Part shown: one piece after another, positions 50,905 to 61,515 of the stretch | Layout: every line of letters starts with the position of its first letter | Numbering within the stretch: position 1 is the stretch's first letter | NCBI RefSeq assembly: GCF_000948985.2 | Contig: NZ_CP059733.1 | Coordinates: 2,232,001 to 2,296,000 of the forward strand | Direction of reading: 5' to 3' | Length of the DNA stretch: 64,000 nucleotides | From: Thalassomonas viridans | GTDB lineage: Bacteria > Pseudomonadota > Gammaproteobacteria > Enterobacterales > Alteromonadaceae | Translations under genes and position numbers: made by a program | The notes under the pieces: generated by a model | What the model was told of the DNA's origin: nothing | Seen by the model: the letters and a program-made list of their open reading frames with translations, nothing else | The model's database searches: none

Positions 50905-52236
50905 ATGGAAATAACCTTAACCAATGAAAGGACAAGCGGCAACTGGGTCCCGTTATTGATCATAGCGGCCCTGTTTTTCGTTTTTGGCTTTGTAACCTGG
51001 CAAAACGGCGCCCTGATCCCTTATTTGCAAATGGTGTGTCAGCTAACGGAAACCCAGGCATTATTTGTTGCCTTTGCCTTTTATTTTGCCTATACCGCCA
51101 TGGCGCTGCCTTCGGCCTGGGTGCTGGAGCGTACCGGCTATAAAAACGGCATGGCCCTGGGGCTGTTGCTGCTGGTGGCCGGTTTTCTGTTTTATATTCC
51201 CGCCGCTATCAACCAGGCGTTTTCGCTGTTTATTCTGGCGCAGTTTATTATCGGCAGCGGCATGACCTTGCTGCAAACCGCCGCCAATCCCTATGTGGTT
51301 AAAGTGGGGCCGGTGGAAAGCGCCGCGGTACGTATTATGTTTATGGGCCTGATGAACAAAGGCGCCGGTGTGATTGCCCCGCTGGCTTTTACCGCTTTGG
51401 TGTTGGGAGACTTTGCCGGGATCTCGGCACTGAGCCTGGAACAAATGCCAGCCGCGGAAAAAGCCGATACCATAGAACGCTTGTCTGCCGGGCTGATTTA
51501 CCCTTACCTGGGTATGGCGGCCATCTTTGTGGTTCTGGCGGCGCTGTTGAAAAAATCTCCTTTGCCCGAGCTGTCTTTTGAAGCAGATCAGGCGCTAAAT
51601 GACGGGCAGGGGGAAGAAGATAGTAAAAGCTCAGTGCTGCAATATCCTGCGCTGGTCCTGGGGGCATTGACCTTGTTTGTGTATGTCGGCGCTGAAGTGA
51701 TTGCCGGGGATACCATAGGTTTATTTGCTTCTAATCTTGGGGTTGCCAATGCCACTTCACTGACCTCTTATACCATGGCCTTTATGCTGATAGGTTATGC
51801 CCTGGGCATAGCGGTGATTCCCCGCTTTATCCAACAGGAAACCGCCTTAGTGGCTTCGGCGATAAGCGGCCTGGCTTTCTCTTTATGTGTGGTGCTTTCT
51901 GACCCCGGCAGCAGCGGGGTGTCTGAGGTGTTATGGGGCTGGACCGGCATTGCCACCTTGCCCGATACCATTACTTTTATCGCCCTGTTGGGCTTTGCCA
52001 ATGCCCTGGTGTGGCCTGCGGTCTGGCCGCTGGCTCTTAAAGGTCTGGGGCAGCTGACCGCCAAAGGCTCGGCATTACTTATTATGGGGATTTCCGGCGG
52101 CGCCATTTTGCCTTTGGTGTACGGCGTCCTGTCTGAAGGTCTGGGTGGGCAAAGCGCCTATTGGATGATGATCCCTATCTATTTATTTATCCTGTTTTAT
52201 GCCGTTAAGGGGCACAAGATGACCCGCTGGTCATAA
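50905..52236 (+). CDS. nagP: MFS N-acetylglucosamine transporter (NagP type)
   Basis: 443 residues from the ATG with TGAGGA upstream; earlier in-frame starts at 50881/50884 are weaker. About 12 membrane helices; the first reads P-L-L-I-I-A-A-L-F-F-V-F-G-F-V-T-W-Q-N-G. The G-F-V-T-W-x-N-G stretch and Q-T-A-A-N-P-Y in helix 4-5 are typical of FucP/NagP-type sugar:proton symporters. Placement after nagK-nagB-nagA makes GlcNAc the likely substrate across the inner membrane. A strong terminator closes the operon. Confidence 0.9.
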   Translation: MEITLTNERTSGNWVPLLIIAALFFVFGFVTWQNGALIPYLQMVCQLTETQALFVAFAFYFAYTAMALPSAWVLERTGYKNGMALGLLLLVAGFLFYIPAAINQAFSLFILAQFIIGSGMTLLQTAANPYVVKVGPVESAAVRIMFMGLMNKGAGVIAPLAFTALVLGDFAGISALSLEQMPAAEKADTIERLSAGLIYPYLGMAAIFVVLAALLKKSPLPELSFEADQALNDGQGEEDSKSSVLQYPALVLGALTLFVYVGAEVIAGDTIGLFASNLGVANATSLTSYTMAFMLIGYALGIAVIPRFIQQETALVASAISGLAFSLCVVLSDPGSSGVSEVLWGWTGIATLPDTITFIALLGFANALVWPAVWPLALKGLGQLTAKGSALLIMGISGGAILPLVYGVLSEGLGGQSAYWMMIPIYLFILFYAVKGHKMTRWS

Positions 52237-52277
52237 AGGAGTTTTCCGGCTAAGTATTTAAAAGCTACTCCCTGCTT

Positions 52278-52324
52278 AACGGCTATACAGCTTATTGAGA
52301 CACAAGTTGTATAGCCGTTTTTTT
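52278..52324 (+). terminator. Intrinsic terminator of nag operon
   Basis: AACGGCTATACA and TGTATAGCCGTT form a 12-bp stem around an 18-base loop, ending in seven T. Confidence 0.9.
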
Positions 52325-52327
52325 GTG

Positions 52328-54049
52328 TTATTTCTGGTAAATAAGCTCGCCGTCTAACCAGGTCATAACCACTTGGGTGTTTTTAATCTGTGTGGCAGAT
52401 GAGTTAAACAAGTCCCTGTCCAGCACGATCAAATCTCCTCGCTTGCCCACTTCAATCGAGCCGGTAATATCGTCCTGGCGCATGGCGTAAGCACCGTTTA
52501 GGGTATAGGCCTTGATGGCATCGACCAGTGAAATCTCTTCCGGCGTGCGGGTGATGGCATGGGCAATGCCGACAAAAGGATTAAAGGTGCTGACATTCCA
52601 GTCGCTGCTCAGGGTCAGCCTGGCGTTATTATCCAGCAAAGAGCCGATAGGGATAATATGGTCGGCGCGCTCGGCTCCTATATAATCGATGTTTTCCTGC
52701 CAGTGCTGCGGCTGGGTGAATTCCCCCGCCACCTGGGCATCGGCAATGACATTTAATTCGGCAAAGCGGGCATAGTCCTTGGGATCCATGATTTCCAGAT
52801 GGGTCAGGCGGTGGCGGCCTTTGCCGTTTGAGGCATTTTCTATGGCATCAAGCGCTTCGGTAATGCCCCTGTCCCCTATGGCATGGATATTAAAATCAAA
52901 GCCGGCGGGTTCCAGCGCCTTCAGGTATTTTTCCAGCCGCTGCGGGGTAAAGTAATTCAATCCTTTATTCTCATGCAGCCCCAGCAGATCGATTTCATAA
53001 GGCTGGTGCAGGGCGGCGGTAGTGTTGCCTACTATGCCGTCCATGTAAAATTTCACCTGGTTTACCTGTAATAAGCTGTCGGCACTGGTCTGGTACATAT
53101 CAAGCAGCCTGGTGATTTGCGTGGCGTCATTGGCTTCTGGGTAGGCCCACAGCCCCAGGCTGACACGCAGGCTCAGCTCCTGGTTTTTCGCCAGTTCCTG
53201 CCAGGTTGTTAGATGGTTGCGCTGCCAGTAGGTGCGGGCGTCGCTGATGGCGGTGATGCCGTGTTTGTTAAGTTCAGGCTGGGTATATTCGACAAAGCCC
53301 TGGTAGTCTTTTTCACCGGCATCCGCTTGGGCATTGATAGCGATTTCCATCACGATATCGCCGGCATTGTCATATAAGATGCCGTCGGGCTGGTTGAAGC
53401 TATTCCGGCTGATCACGCCGCCTATGGGATCCTGGCTGCTGGCGGTGATATTGGCCAGCGCCAGCGCTTTGGAATTGACCCACATGGAATGGGAGGTCTG
53501 CTCCATGATGATCACCGGGCGATCCGGCACGGCATCGTCGAGGATTTTTCTTGGGTCACGTTCGGCATTAAGCAGCGCTTCTATGGTGTGGCCGTAACCT
53601 ATCAGCCAGCTTGCCTGCGGGTTCCTGGCGGCGGCATCGATAATGTCGTCGATATAGTATTCCACGTCCGTTTCCGTTTCGTTCAGGCTAAAGTGCGTGG
53701 TGTCCGAGCCGGACTCTAACGGATGCATATGAACGTCGTGGATGCCCGGCATCATCATTTTTCCCTGTAAATTGATGACTTGGGTATTGTCGCCGATAAA
53801 GCTCTCCGCCTGGCTGTTGTCGCCGACAAAGATAATCTCCCCGTCCTTTAAAGCCACCGCCTGGGCGCTTGGCTGTTCAGGGTTGACTGTATATATGTTG
53901 CCGTTGGTAAAGACGGTATTGGCCGTCACCTGGTTTACCGATGCTGACGGCTGGACCGTCTCCTGGGAACCGGCGCTGTTTTCGCCGCTACAGCCGCTTA
54001 AAGAGACGGCTAACAGACAAGTTGCTAAGTTCATAAAACGCTCTTTCAT
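52328..54049 (-). CDS. Amidohydrolase-family lipoprotein (YtcJ-like)
   Basis: 573 residues. Lipobox L-S-G-C around residues 17-20. The amidohydrolase-3 layout is present: an N-terminal beta-sandwich with T-N-G-N-I-Y-T-V, H-D-V-H-M-H-P as first metal motif (about 105-110), H-A-I-G-D-R-G near 385, H-L-E near 415 and the terminal G-D-L-I-V-L-D. YtcJ-like enzymes hydrolyse amides or imides, with substrate unknown for most. Being a lipoprotein it works in the periplasm or at the surface. Its start is divergent from a two-component regulator. Confidence 0.85.
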   Translation of the reverse strand: MKERFMNLATCLLAVSLSGCSGENSAGSQETVQPSASVNQVTANTVFTNGNIYTVNPEQPSAQAVALKDGEIIFVGDNSQAESFIGDNTQVINLQGKMMMPGIHDVHMHPLESGSDTTHFSLNETETDVEYYIDDIIDAAARNPQASWLIGYGHTIEALLNAERDPRKILDDAVPDRPVIIMEQTSHSMWVNSKALALANITASSQDPIGGVISRNSFNQPDGILYDNAGDIVMEIAINAQADAGEKDYQGFVEYTQPELNKHGITAISDARTYWQRNHLTTWQELAKNQELSLRVSLGLWAYPEANDATQITRLLDMYQTSADSLLQVNQVKFYMDGIVGNTTAALHQPYEIDLLGLHENKGLNYFTPQRLEKYLKALEPAGFDFNIHAIGDRGITEALDAIENASNGKGRHRLTHLEIMDPKDYARFAELNVIADAQVAGEFTQPQHWQENIDYIGAERADHIIPIGSLLDNNARLTLSSDWNVSTFNPFVGIAHAITRTPEEISLVDAIKAYTLNGAYAMRQDDITGSIEVGKRGDLIVLDRDLFNSSATQIKNTQVVMTWLDGELIYQK

Positions 54050-54171
54050 TGTTTGCTCCTAAAGTGAAAAGCCAATTTAGCAAATCCCGGGTAACGAAAA
54101 GGTAACCGCCTCGTGGATAACTTGCTATAGTGACGCCATTAAACAAGTATCCGGGTAATGTTAATCCAACT

Positions 54172-54855
54172 ATGATAGTGCTTTTTGTTGAAGATGATAG
54201 CAAGCTGGCTCAGCAAACCATTAATTTTTTGGAAAATGAAAACATAGAAGTCGACTATGCCGCCAGCATCAGGCAGGCGCTAGCGATCAGTGACAATGCC
54301 GGTATTGACCAGGGCTATGATGCCATCATCCTGGACATGAACTTGCCTGACGGCAACGGGGTAGCCCTGGCAAAAGCGTTAACGGAACGGCAGCCGCAAA
54401 CCCCGATACTGTTTTTGACCGGGCAATCGGATCTGGATGATAAACTCGCTGCCTTTGAGGCCGGCGCCCTGGATTACCTGACCAAGCCGTTTGCCATGGC
54501 GGAGCTGGCGATTCGGCTAAAGCTGCTGGCGCGCAAGCAGCCGGATAAGTCGGACATTTTTACCCTTGCAGGGCTGGAGATTAACTTTTCCGAGAAAATG
54601 ATCCAAAGGGCGGGGCGGGCCATTACTTTGTCTCCGCAGCAATGGCAGCTGCTTGCCCTGTTATGCCGCCATAGCCCGGCTTTTGTTGCTAAAGAAACCA
54701 TATTAAACAACATCTGGCCCGATGCGGATGCCAGCAATGATATGTACAAATCCCTGATTTCCCGGTTGCGTAATAACCTCAGCCGCAAAGATGAGCCGGG
54801 ACTTTTGGCTATAGCCCCGAAACAAGGAGTGGCATTGCGTGAACACAGCGAATAA
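54172..54855 (+). CDS. OmpR/PhoB-family response regulator
   Basis: 227 residues from the ATG; an upstream GTG at 54130 would add an atypical tail. Receiver domain 1-115 with E7-D8-D9 acidic pocket, phospho-acceptor Asp in I-L-D-M-N-L-P (about 51), T in L-T-G and K in T-K-P-F. The C-terminal winged helix (about 130-225) has L-S-P-Q-Q-W-Q-L-L and the recognition helix region Y-K-S-L-I-S-R-L-R-N-N-L. It overlaps the kinase start by 17 bases. Confidence 0.93.
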   Translation: MIVLFVEDDSKLAQQTINFLENENIEVDYAASIRQALAISDNAGIDQGYDAIILDMNLPDGNGVALAKALTERQPQTPILFLTGQSDLDDKLAAFEAGALDYLTKPFAMAELAIRLKLLARKQPDKSDIFTLAGLEINFSEKMIQRAGRAITLSPQQWQLLALLCRHSPAFVAKETILNNIWPDADASNDMYKSLISRLRNNLSRKDEPGLLAIAPKQGVALREHSE

Positions 54856-56152
54856 AGCAGGCGAGCCCCCAGTGCAAACAAATTCGACGGCGCAAACGAG
54901 TTCAACGGCGCAAACAGGTTCAACGGCAGTGCAGGGGCAGTCACTGGTTGCCTATATTGCCTGGCGTTTGCTCGGCAGTTTTTTGCTGATCGTTTGCCTG
55001 TGGTTTTTTATTTCCCGGGCCGGCTATTATTTTGCCCTTGACGGCACCGCCGACTTTTATCTGTTTGAAGATGCCGAAAATGCGGTCTTTCTGGCGCAGG
55101 AAGGGATAGAGCCGGAAATACTCAATAGTGAATTTCGCCAGTTTTACTCCCGTTTTGAAGATATTCCCGAACCTGTACGGGGGCTGATTGACGATCAGGG
55201 TCATGCCCGGGCAGTCAATAAAACGGTATTTATTGAGACCCCAAAGCAGGATATTTATTTTCTGGCTTATCAGCCGCAGCCATCGGCTCCGGTATTTTAT
55301 CTGCTGCACAGGTTCGATAAGGAAGATACCCTGGATTTGGCGCCGTTATTCCTGTTTGTTGGCCTGGTTGCTTTTGGGGCTATTTTAGTGGTGATGCTGG
55401 CGGTGATCTACCGGTTGAAGTCCCAGTTGGCCTTGTTGTCTTTACATCTGAAAAAGCCGGGGCAAGAGCAAGGGGAAGACACGCCGGATTTGATGATCCG
55501 CGATTTTAACCAGGCCTTGCTGTCGGTCAAACATCATTACCGGGAAAAACAGCAGGCCATTAAACGGGAGCGGGAGTTTGCCAATTTTCTCAGCCATGAA
55601 ATCCGCCAGCCGCTGTCTAAGCTCAATACTAACCTGGCGCTGCTGGATCAGCTTGATGACCTGCCGTATGCCTCGGTCGAAATTATTGAAGATGTAAAAC
55701 AACTCAGCGAAGACCTGAATCAAATCAGCGGCGCTGTTTTACAGCTGTGGCTGGAGCAGGGGCAAAGAGACGAGAGTATCGAGCTTGCGGGACTTATCCG
55801 CCAACTGAGCCATGCCCTGTTGCCTGAAGGATTAATACACGACTTTACCTTTGCCCTTGAGTCTGTTGAGCTGAAAAGCAACTACGGCCTGGTCAGGTTG
55901 CTGCTGGGCCAGCTAATTAAAAACGCCGCCCAGTATGCCGATAGCTATATCCATTTTCATTTGCATGCGCAAAGCCTGGAAATCATCAATGATGCCAGGC
56001 TTAGTGAAACCTGTGATCCCAAAGATTACGGCTATGGCCTGGGGCTGGTGATGGCGAAGAAAATTTGCGCCCGCCTTAACTGGCACTTAAGGATAAACCA
56101 GCAAAAAGACAATTTTTCCGTGGTGCTGGAATATGGCAACAGCCGCTGTTAA
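54839..56152 (+). CDS. Sensor histidine kinase, partner of OmpR-type regulator
   Basis: 437 residues, GTG start overlapping the regulator. Residues 14-31 are a Thr/Ser/Gln tandem-repeat tail (N-S-T-A-Q-T, S-S-T-A-Q-T, G-S-T-A) before the first membrane helix (about 38-60). A periplasmic sensor of about 110 residues and a second helix (about 175-197) lead to HisKA with F-L-S-H-E-I-R-Q-P near 250 and a short ATPase domain with L-I-K-N-A-A-Q-Y-A and Y-G-Y-G-L-G-L-V-M-A. The signal is unknown. Confidence 0.9.
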   Translation: MNTANKAGEPPVQTNSTAQTSSTAQTGSTAVQGQSLVAYIAWRLLGSFLLIVCLWFFISRAGYYFALDGTADFYLFEDAENAVFLAQEGIEPEILNSEFRQFYSRFEDIPEPVRGLIDDQGHARAVNKTVFIETPKQDIYFLAYQPQPSAPVFYLLHRFDKEDTLDLAPLFLFVGLVAFGAILVVMLAVIYRLKSQLALLSLHLKKPGQEQGEDTPDLMIRDFNQALLSVKHHYREKQQAIKREREFANFLSHEIRQPLSKLNTNLALLDQLDDLPYASVEIIEDVKQLSEDLNQISGAVLQLWLEQGQRDESIELAGLIRQLSHALLPEGLIHDFTFALESVELKSNYGLVRLLLGQLIKNAAQYADSYIHFHLHAQSLEIINDARLSETCDPKDYGYGLGLVMAKKICARLNWHLRINQQKDNFSVVLEYGNSRC

Positions 56153-56208
56153 CGCCATAAGCCGACAGCGGCAGGAGAAAGGGTTTCTTATCGCTATTTT
56201 TCCTGGTG

Positions 56209-57528
56209 CTATTTCCTGGGCACAAACAGCGTCTGGTAGAGGCGGGTGGCGTAATCGTCCGTCATGCCGGCGACATAATCGGCTATGATGCGTTCGGGGT
56301 TGTTATAGTTATGGCGGGCTTCCTGCCAGCGCTTGGCCGTGTTGGCAGGCAACAGGCGCAGCGGATCCGAGGCCAGGGCTTCAAATAACTCCATCACGAT
56401 TTGCTGGCCGCGGTATTCCAGCCTTTGTATCGAAGTTTGCCGTATAACATATTGAAAAACGAAATCTTTAAAAATCTGCAGTACTTCGGCTGTAGTCCTG
56501 GGTAAAATCGCATTAAACCTGAGCAGGGTTTCCTGGAAATTTACTTCCCCGCCGTCATTGATATCGTGCAGCTCGATGGCGGTGATCAGGTAATTAACCA
56601 GGCCGCCGATGGCATCTTTTTGCAGGTATTGCTTGTCGCTGAACAGTTTGTCCGTCAGTTCTTTGCTGAAATCCCGGATCCAGGCATCGTCTACTTTAGC
56701 CAGCTTATCGATAACATGCTGTTCAAAATCATTGCGGCTGACGATGCCGGTCACGATAGCGTCTTCTAGATCATGGATGCCGTAGGCGATATCGTCCGCC
56801 AGCTCCATTACCGAGCAGTCAAACGACTTAAAGCGGGTTTTATGGTGCTGGCCGTTTTTCTCCCTAAACTGCTGAAACAGGCTTTTATCTTTGGCAGACA
56901 GGGGCTCCAGCACCCAGTCGAGAATGTCGGCGTCGTCCTGGTAAATGCCTTTGGGCGGATGCCAGTCCCTGGCGTTTAACTGGCGGAAGTTTTCCGGAAA
57001 CGCCGGGGTTTCTTCCCGCTTGAGGTTGTCTATGGTTTGCGGGTATTTCAACAGGCCGAGCAGGGTGCGCCGGGTTAAATTCATGCCGAAACGTTCGCTA
57101 AAGGGTTCCAGGCGGGCGACGATACGGAAAGTCTGGCCGTTGCCTTCAAAGCCGCCGTGGCCTTTCATCATATAATGCAGGGCTACTTCGCCGCCGTGGC
57201 CAAAGGGGGGATGGCCTATATCATGGGCCAGGCAGATGGACTCTATCAGGGTGTCGTCTGCGGGCAGCAAAAGCGCTGCCTGTTCCGGGTATTTTGAACG
57301 CAACTGGGCGGTAATGCCCGAGCCTATCTGCGCCGCTTCCAGGGAGTGGGTTAGCCGGGTGCGGTAAAAGTCACTTTGGCCGCTGCTCATCACCTGGGTT
57401 TTTGATTGCAGGCGGCGAAAGGCGGCCGAATGTAATATCCTGGCCCTGTCCCGCTGGAAGGGGCTGCGGTGATCATGCTGGCGTTTGCTGAGACTGGGCT
57501 GGCGCCTTTCTGTCCATATTTGCTTCAT
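56209..57528 (-). CDS. dgt: dGTP triphosphohydrolase (Dgt-like, HD superfamily)
   Basis: 439 residues. HD motif set: R-T-R-L-T-H-S-L-E (first His), C-L-A-H-D-I-G-H-P-P-F-G-H-G-G-E (HD) and D-D-I-A-Y-G-I-H-D (last Asp). The start R-D-R-A-R-I-L-H-S-A-A-F-R-R-L-Q is the family's nucleotide/DNA-binding segment. It hydrolyses dGTP to deoxyguanosine and triphosphate. Shorter Dgt-like proteins of this kind in marine gammaproteobacteria have been linked to phage defence by dNTP depletion; that role here is inference. Confidence 0.92.
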   Translation of the reverse strand: MKQIWTERRQPSLSKRQHDHRSPFQRDRARILHSAAFRRLQSKTQVMSSGQSDFYRTRLTHSLEAAQIGSGITAQLRSKYPEQAALLLPADDTLIESICLAHDIGHPPFGHGGEVALHYMMKGHGGFEGNGQTFRIVARLEPFSERFGMNLTRRTLLGLLKYPQTIDNLKREETPAFPENFRQLNARDWHPPKGIYQDDADILDWVLEPLSAKDKSLFQQFREKNGQHHKTRFKSFDCSVMELADDIAYGIHDLEDAIVTGIVSRNDFEQHVIDKLAKVDDAWIRDFSKELTDKLFSDKQYLQKDAIGGLVNYLITAIELHDINDGGEVNFQETLLRFNAILPRTTAEVLQIFKDFVFQYVIRQTSIQRLEYRGQQIVMELFEALASDPLRLLPANTAKRWQEARHNYNNPERIIADYVAGMTDDYATRLYQTLFVPRK

Positions 57529-57700
57529 AGTGCTCCTGATTTGACTAACTCACGCTGATCAACTTTACTGCATAGTATATCCGGGCAAGCTGGCTGATGT
57601 ACCCCGGCTTGGCGCCTAAGCTGATATCCGGCAGTTGCCCGGGATAGCTAGTTGCTGTAAATTTTGTTCTGTTTAACTACATTACTTAATTTTTATCATT

Positions 57701-58564
57701 GTGTGCAACCATCCAGTGAATAAATGCACGCTTGGGGTATTTTCCTTGAATAAATGGCCGCTGTTTTTTATTTGTACTCTTGTTTCTTGTATTGTTTTTT
57801 ATACGCCTGTGAGTGATGGCCAGGATACGGCGGGCCAGAGCGGCGCCAGCCAGAGCCAGCAAAACCGGCTTCCGGTATCCGGCGAGGATGGCAAAAGCGT
57901 GATGGTGGAGCTGATCACAGGTTTGTCCAAGCCACCGTTTATTATCCAGGAGCAGAACTCCGGCCTGCAGCTGGATATCATTAAAGCGGCCTTTTTAACC
58001 CAGCGTATCTCTCCCCAGTTTATCCATATGCCGCTAGGACGTAATATCAGCGGCTTCCAGCGCTGGAATGTCGACGGCATCATTACCGTGCCCAGTGATT
58101 TCAAGGCCGAGGGGGCCTACATTTCCAAGCCCTATATCATTTATCAAAATGTAGCCGTCAGCCTGGCAAGTCTGGGCCTGTCCCTGAATGTGATAGAAGA
58201 TTTAACCGGCAAAAGTATTGTCGCGTTTCAGAATGCGCAAAAATACCTGGGGGACAGGTACGGGGATGCCATTGCCTATTCCCTCAATTACCGGGAGGTG
58301 GCATTGCAGCTGGAGCAGATTGAAATGCTGTACACCGGCAAAACCGACGTGATTATTCTCGATATCAACATTTTTAAGTATTTCCTCCATAACCACCGCA
58401 GCGGCAAGTATTTACAGCCGGTGGACGTGCATTACATCTTCAAGGAAAGGTTTTATTCCGCCGGTTTTAAATCGGAAGAAATCCGCGACAAATTCGATAA
58501 GGGCATTGACGTGATCAAGGAAAACGGCACTTATCAGCTGATCCTGGATAATTACCTCAAATAA
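57701..58564 (+). CDS. Orphan periplasmic solute-binding protein (family 3)
   Basis: 287 residues with GTG start; the exact start is unsure. A hydrophobic signal segment (about 19-36, F-F-I-C-T-L-V-S-C-I-V-F) is followed by a Gln/Ser-rich linker. The binding lobe pattern runs P-P-F-I-I-Q-E-Q-N-S-G-L-Q-L-D-I-I-K-A-A, G-I-I-T-V-P and D-V-I-I-L-D-I-N. No transporter genes adjoin. It resembles other sensor-type binding proteins in this window (37825-38577 and the 61516 gene). Confidence 0.75.
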   Translation: MCNHPVNKCTLGVFSLNKWPLFFICTLVSCIVFYTPVSDGQDTAGQSGASQSQQNRLPVSGEDGKSVMVELITGLSKPPFIIQEQNSGLQLDIIKAAFLTQRISPQFIHMPLGRNISGFQRWNVDGIITVPSDFKAEGAYISKPYIIYQNVAVSLASLGLSLNVIEDLTGKSIVAFQNAQKYLGDRYGDAIAYSLNYREVALQLEQIEMLYTGKTDVIILDINIFKYFLHNHRSGKYLQPVDVHYIFKERFYSAGFKSEEIRDKFDKGIDVIKENGTYQLILDNYLK

Positions 58565-58574
58565 GCGATTGCCG

Positions 58575-58607
58575 TGAAAAAGGCGCTCAGCCGGGGTCAA
58601 AGCGCCT
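58575..58607 (-). terminator. Intrinsic terminator, minus strand
   Basis: AGGCGCT and AGCGCCT form the stem; on the minus strand it runs into TTTTTC, 16 bases after the LysR stop codon. Confidence 0.7.
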
Positions 58608-58623
58608 GAAAATACCGGTGCGG

Positions 58624-59535
58624 TTAATCTTCTTCTTTTGATAAAAGCTCGTGGTGGTAGTAAAACAGCTTTTCCAGCAGCAAGGTGCCCGGACCGGCAT
58701 TGTCCCTGTCCGGCAGGACCAGGTGCATGGCAACTTCTCTGCGGTGATAATCGGTAATGGTGATTTCCCTCAGTTCGCCGCTGTCGATCAGGGGGGTTGC
58801 CATCTCTGTCGGCACCCAGCAAAAACCGATGCCGGTTTTTAAAATCAAGATGGCTTCATGAAAATTGTCTACCGTCCAGCGCTGCTCGGCTTTTAACCAG
58901 CCCAATTCATTCTTTGTGGTGCCTGTTTCGCTGATCACCAGCTGTAAGTTGTTGGCCAGCTCTTCCTGCTTCATCGGCTGGCGGGCAATGCTTTGGTTGT
59001 CAGCGGCGCAAACGGCTATCATGCCGACGGTACACAAGGTATTGGGTAAATAGCCTTGGGGGACTAAGTTAGTGACCACTATATCGGCGGATTTGCTTTT
59101 CACCGCTTCGAGGCTGCCGGAGATCACTTCTTCACGGATTTTCAACCGGCTGCCGCGGCTTTGCGGTAAAAAGTCATTAAGCACTTGGTATAAATGGCTT
59201 TTGGGATAGAGGATTTCTGTGGCGACAATGATTTCCGGCTCCCAGCCTTTATCCAGGGTTTGCGCCAGGGATTCCAGCGCCTGAACGTCCTGCATGATCT
59301 GCCGCGAGCGGCGTAGCATGGTTTCCCCGGCACTGGTCAAATAGGCTTTCCTGCCTTTGACTTCCAGCAGGGTAATGCCCAGCTGGTTTTGCAGCTTGGC
59401 TACCGCATGATTCAGGGACGACTGGCTCTTGTTGAGCTTTTCCGCGGCCTTGGCATAACCGCCGTAATCCACCACCGACTGCAGGATACGCCATTGCTCC
59501 AGGGTTGATTTTGCGCGGAAAATTTTATCTATCAT
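58624..59535 (-). CDS. LysR-family transcriptional regulator
   Basis: 303 residues from the ATG at 59535; an upstream start at 59592 would add 19 residues outside the family pattern. The winged HTH is in the first 65 residues: W-R-I-L-Q-S-V-V-D-Y-G-G-Y-A-K-A-A-E-K-L-N-K-S-Q-S and L-N-H-A-V-A-K-L-Q. An effector-binding domain (about 90-300) follows. Its target is not evident. It converges with the solute-binding gene and precedes cmoB on the same strand. Confidence 0.9.
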   Translation of the reverse strand: MIDKIFRAKSTLEQWRILQSVVDYGGYAKAAEKLNKSQSSLNHAVAKLQNQLGITLLEVKGRKAYLTSAGETMLRRSRQIMQDVQALESLAQTLDKGWEPEIIVATEILYPKSHLYQVLNDFLPQSRGSRLKIREEVISGSLEAVKSKSADIVVTNLVPQGYLPNTLCTVGMIAVCAADNQSIARQPMKQEELANNLQLVISETGTTKNELGWLKAEQRWTVDNFHEAILILKTGIGFCWVPTEMATPLIDSGELREITITDYHRREVAMHLVLPDRDNAGPGTLLLEKLFYYHHELLSKEED

Positions 59536-59616
59536 AATGTCCCGTTTTTTCTTGTTCTGGCCTTGGCTGCTCAGCCGGTGTAAACCGGCCAAGCAACTGA
59601 CTGTGATAACCCACCT

Positions 59617-61373
<1,757 letters not shown>

Positions 61374-61515
61374 CTAGTCAAACCACTCGAAAATACTTAC
61401 TGCAAAGTGGCGGCAGCAGGGCAATTGCTGCAAGCATTCTCTTGTGTTGCCTGCCTTTTTTGCATAAATTAAAGATATTCTTTATCAGGGTGCTAAGTTG
61501 TTGTCTAAGGTGATA

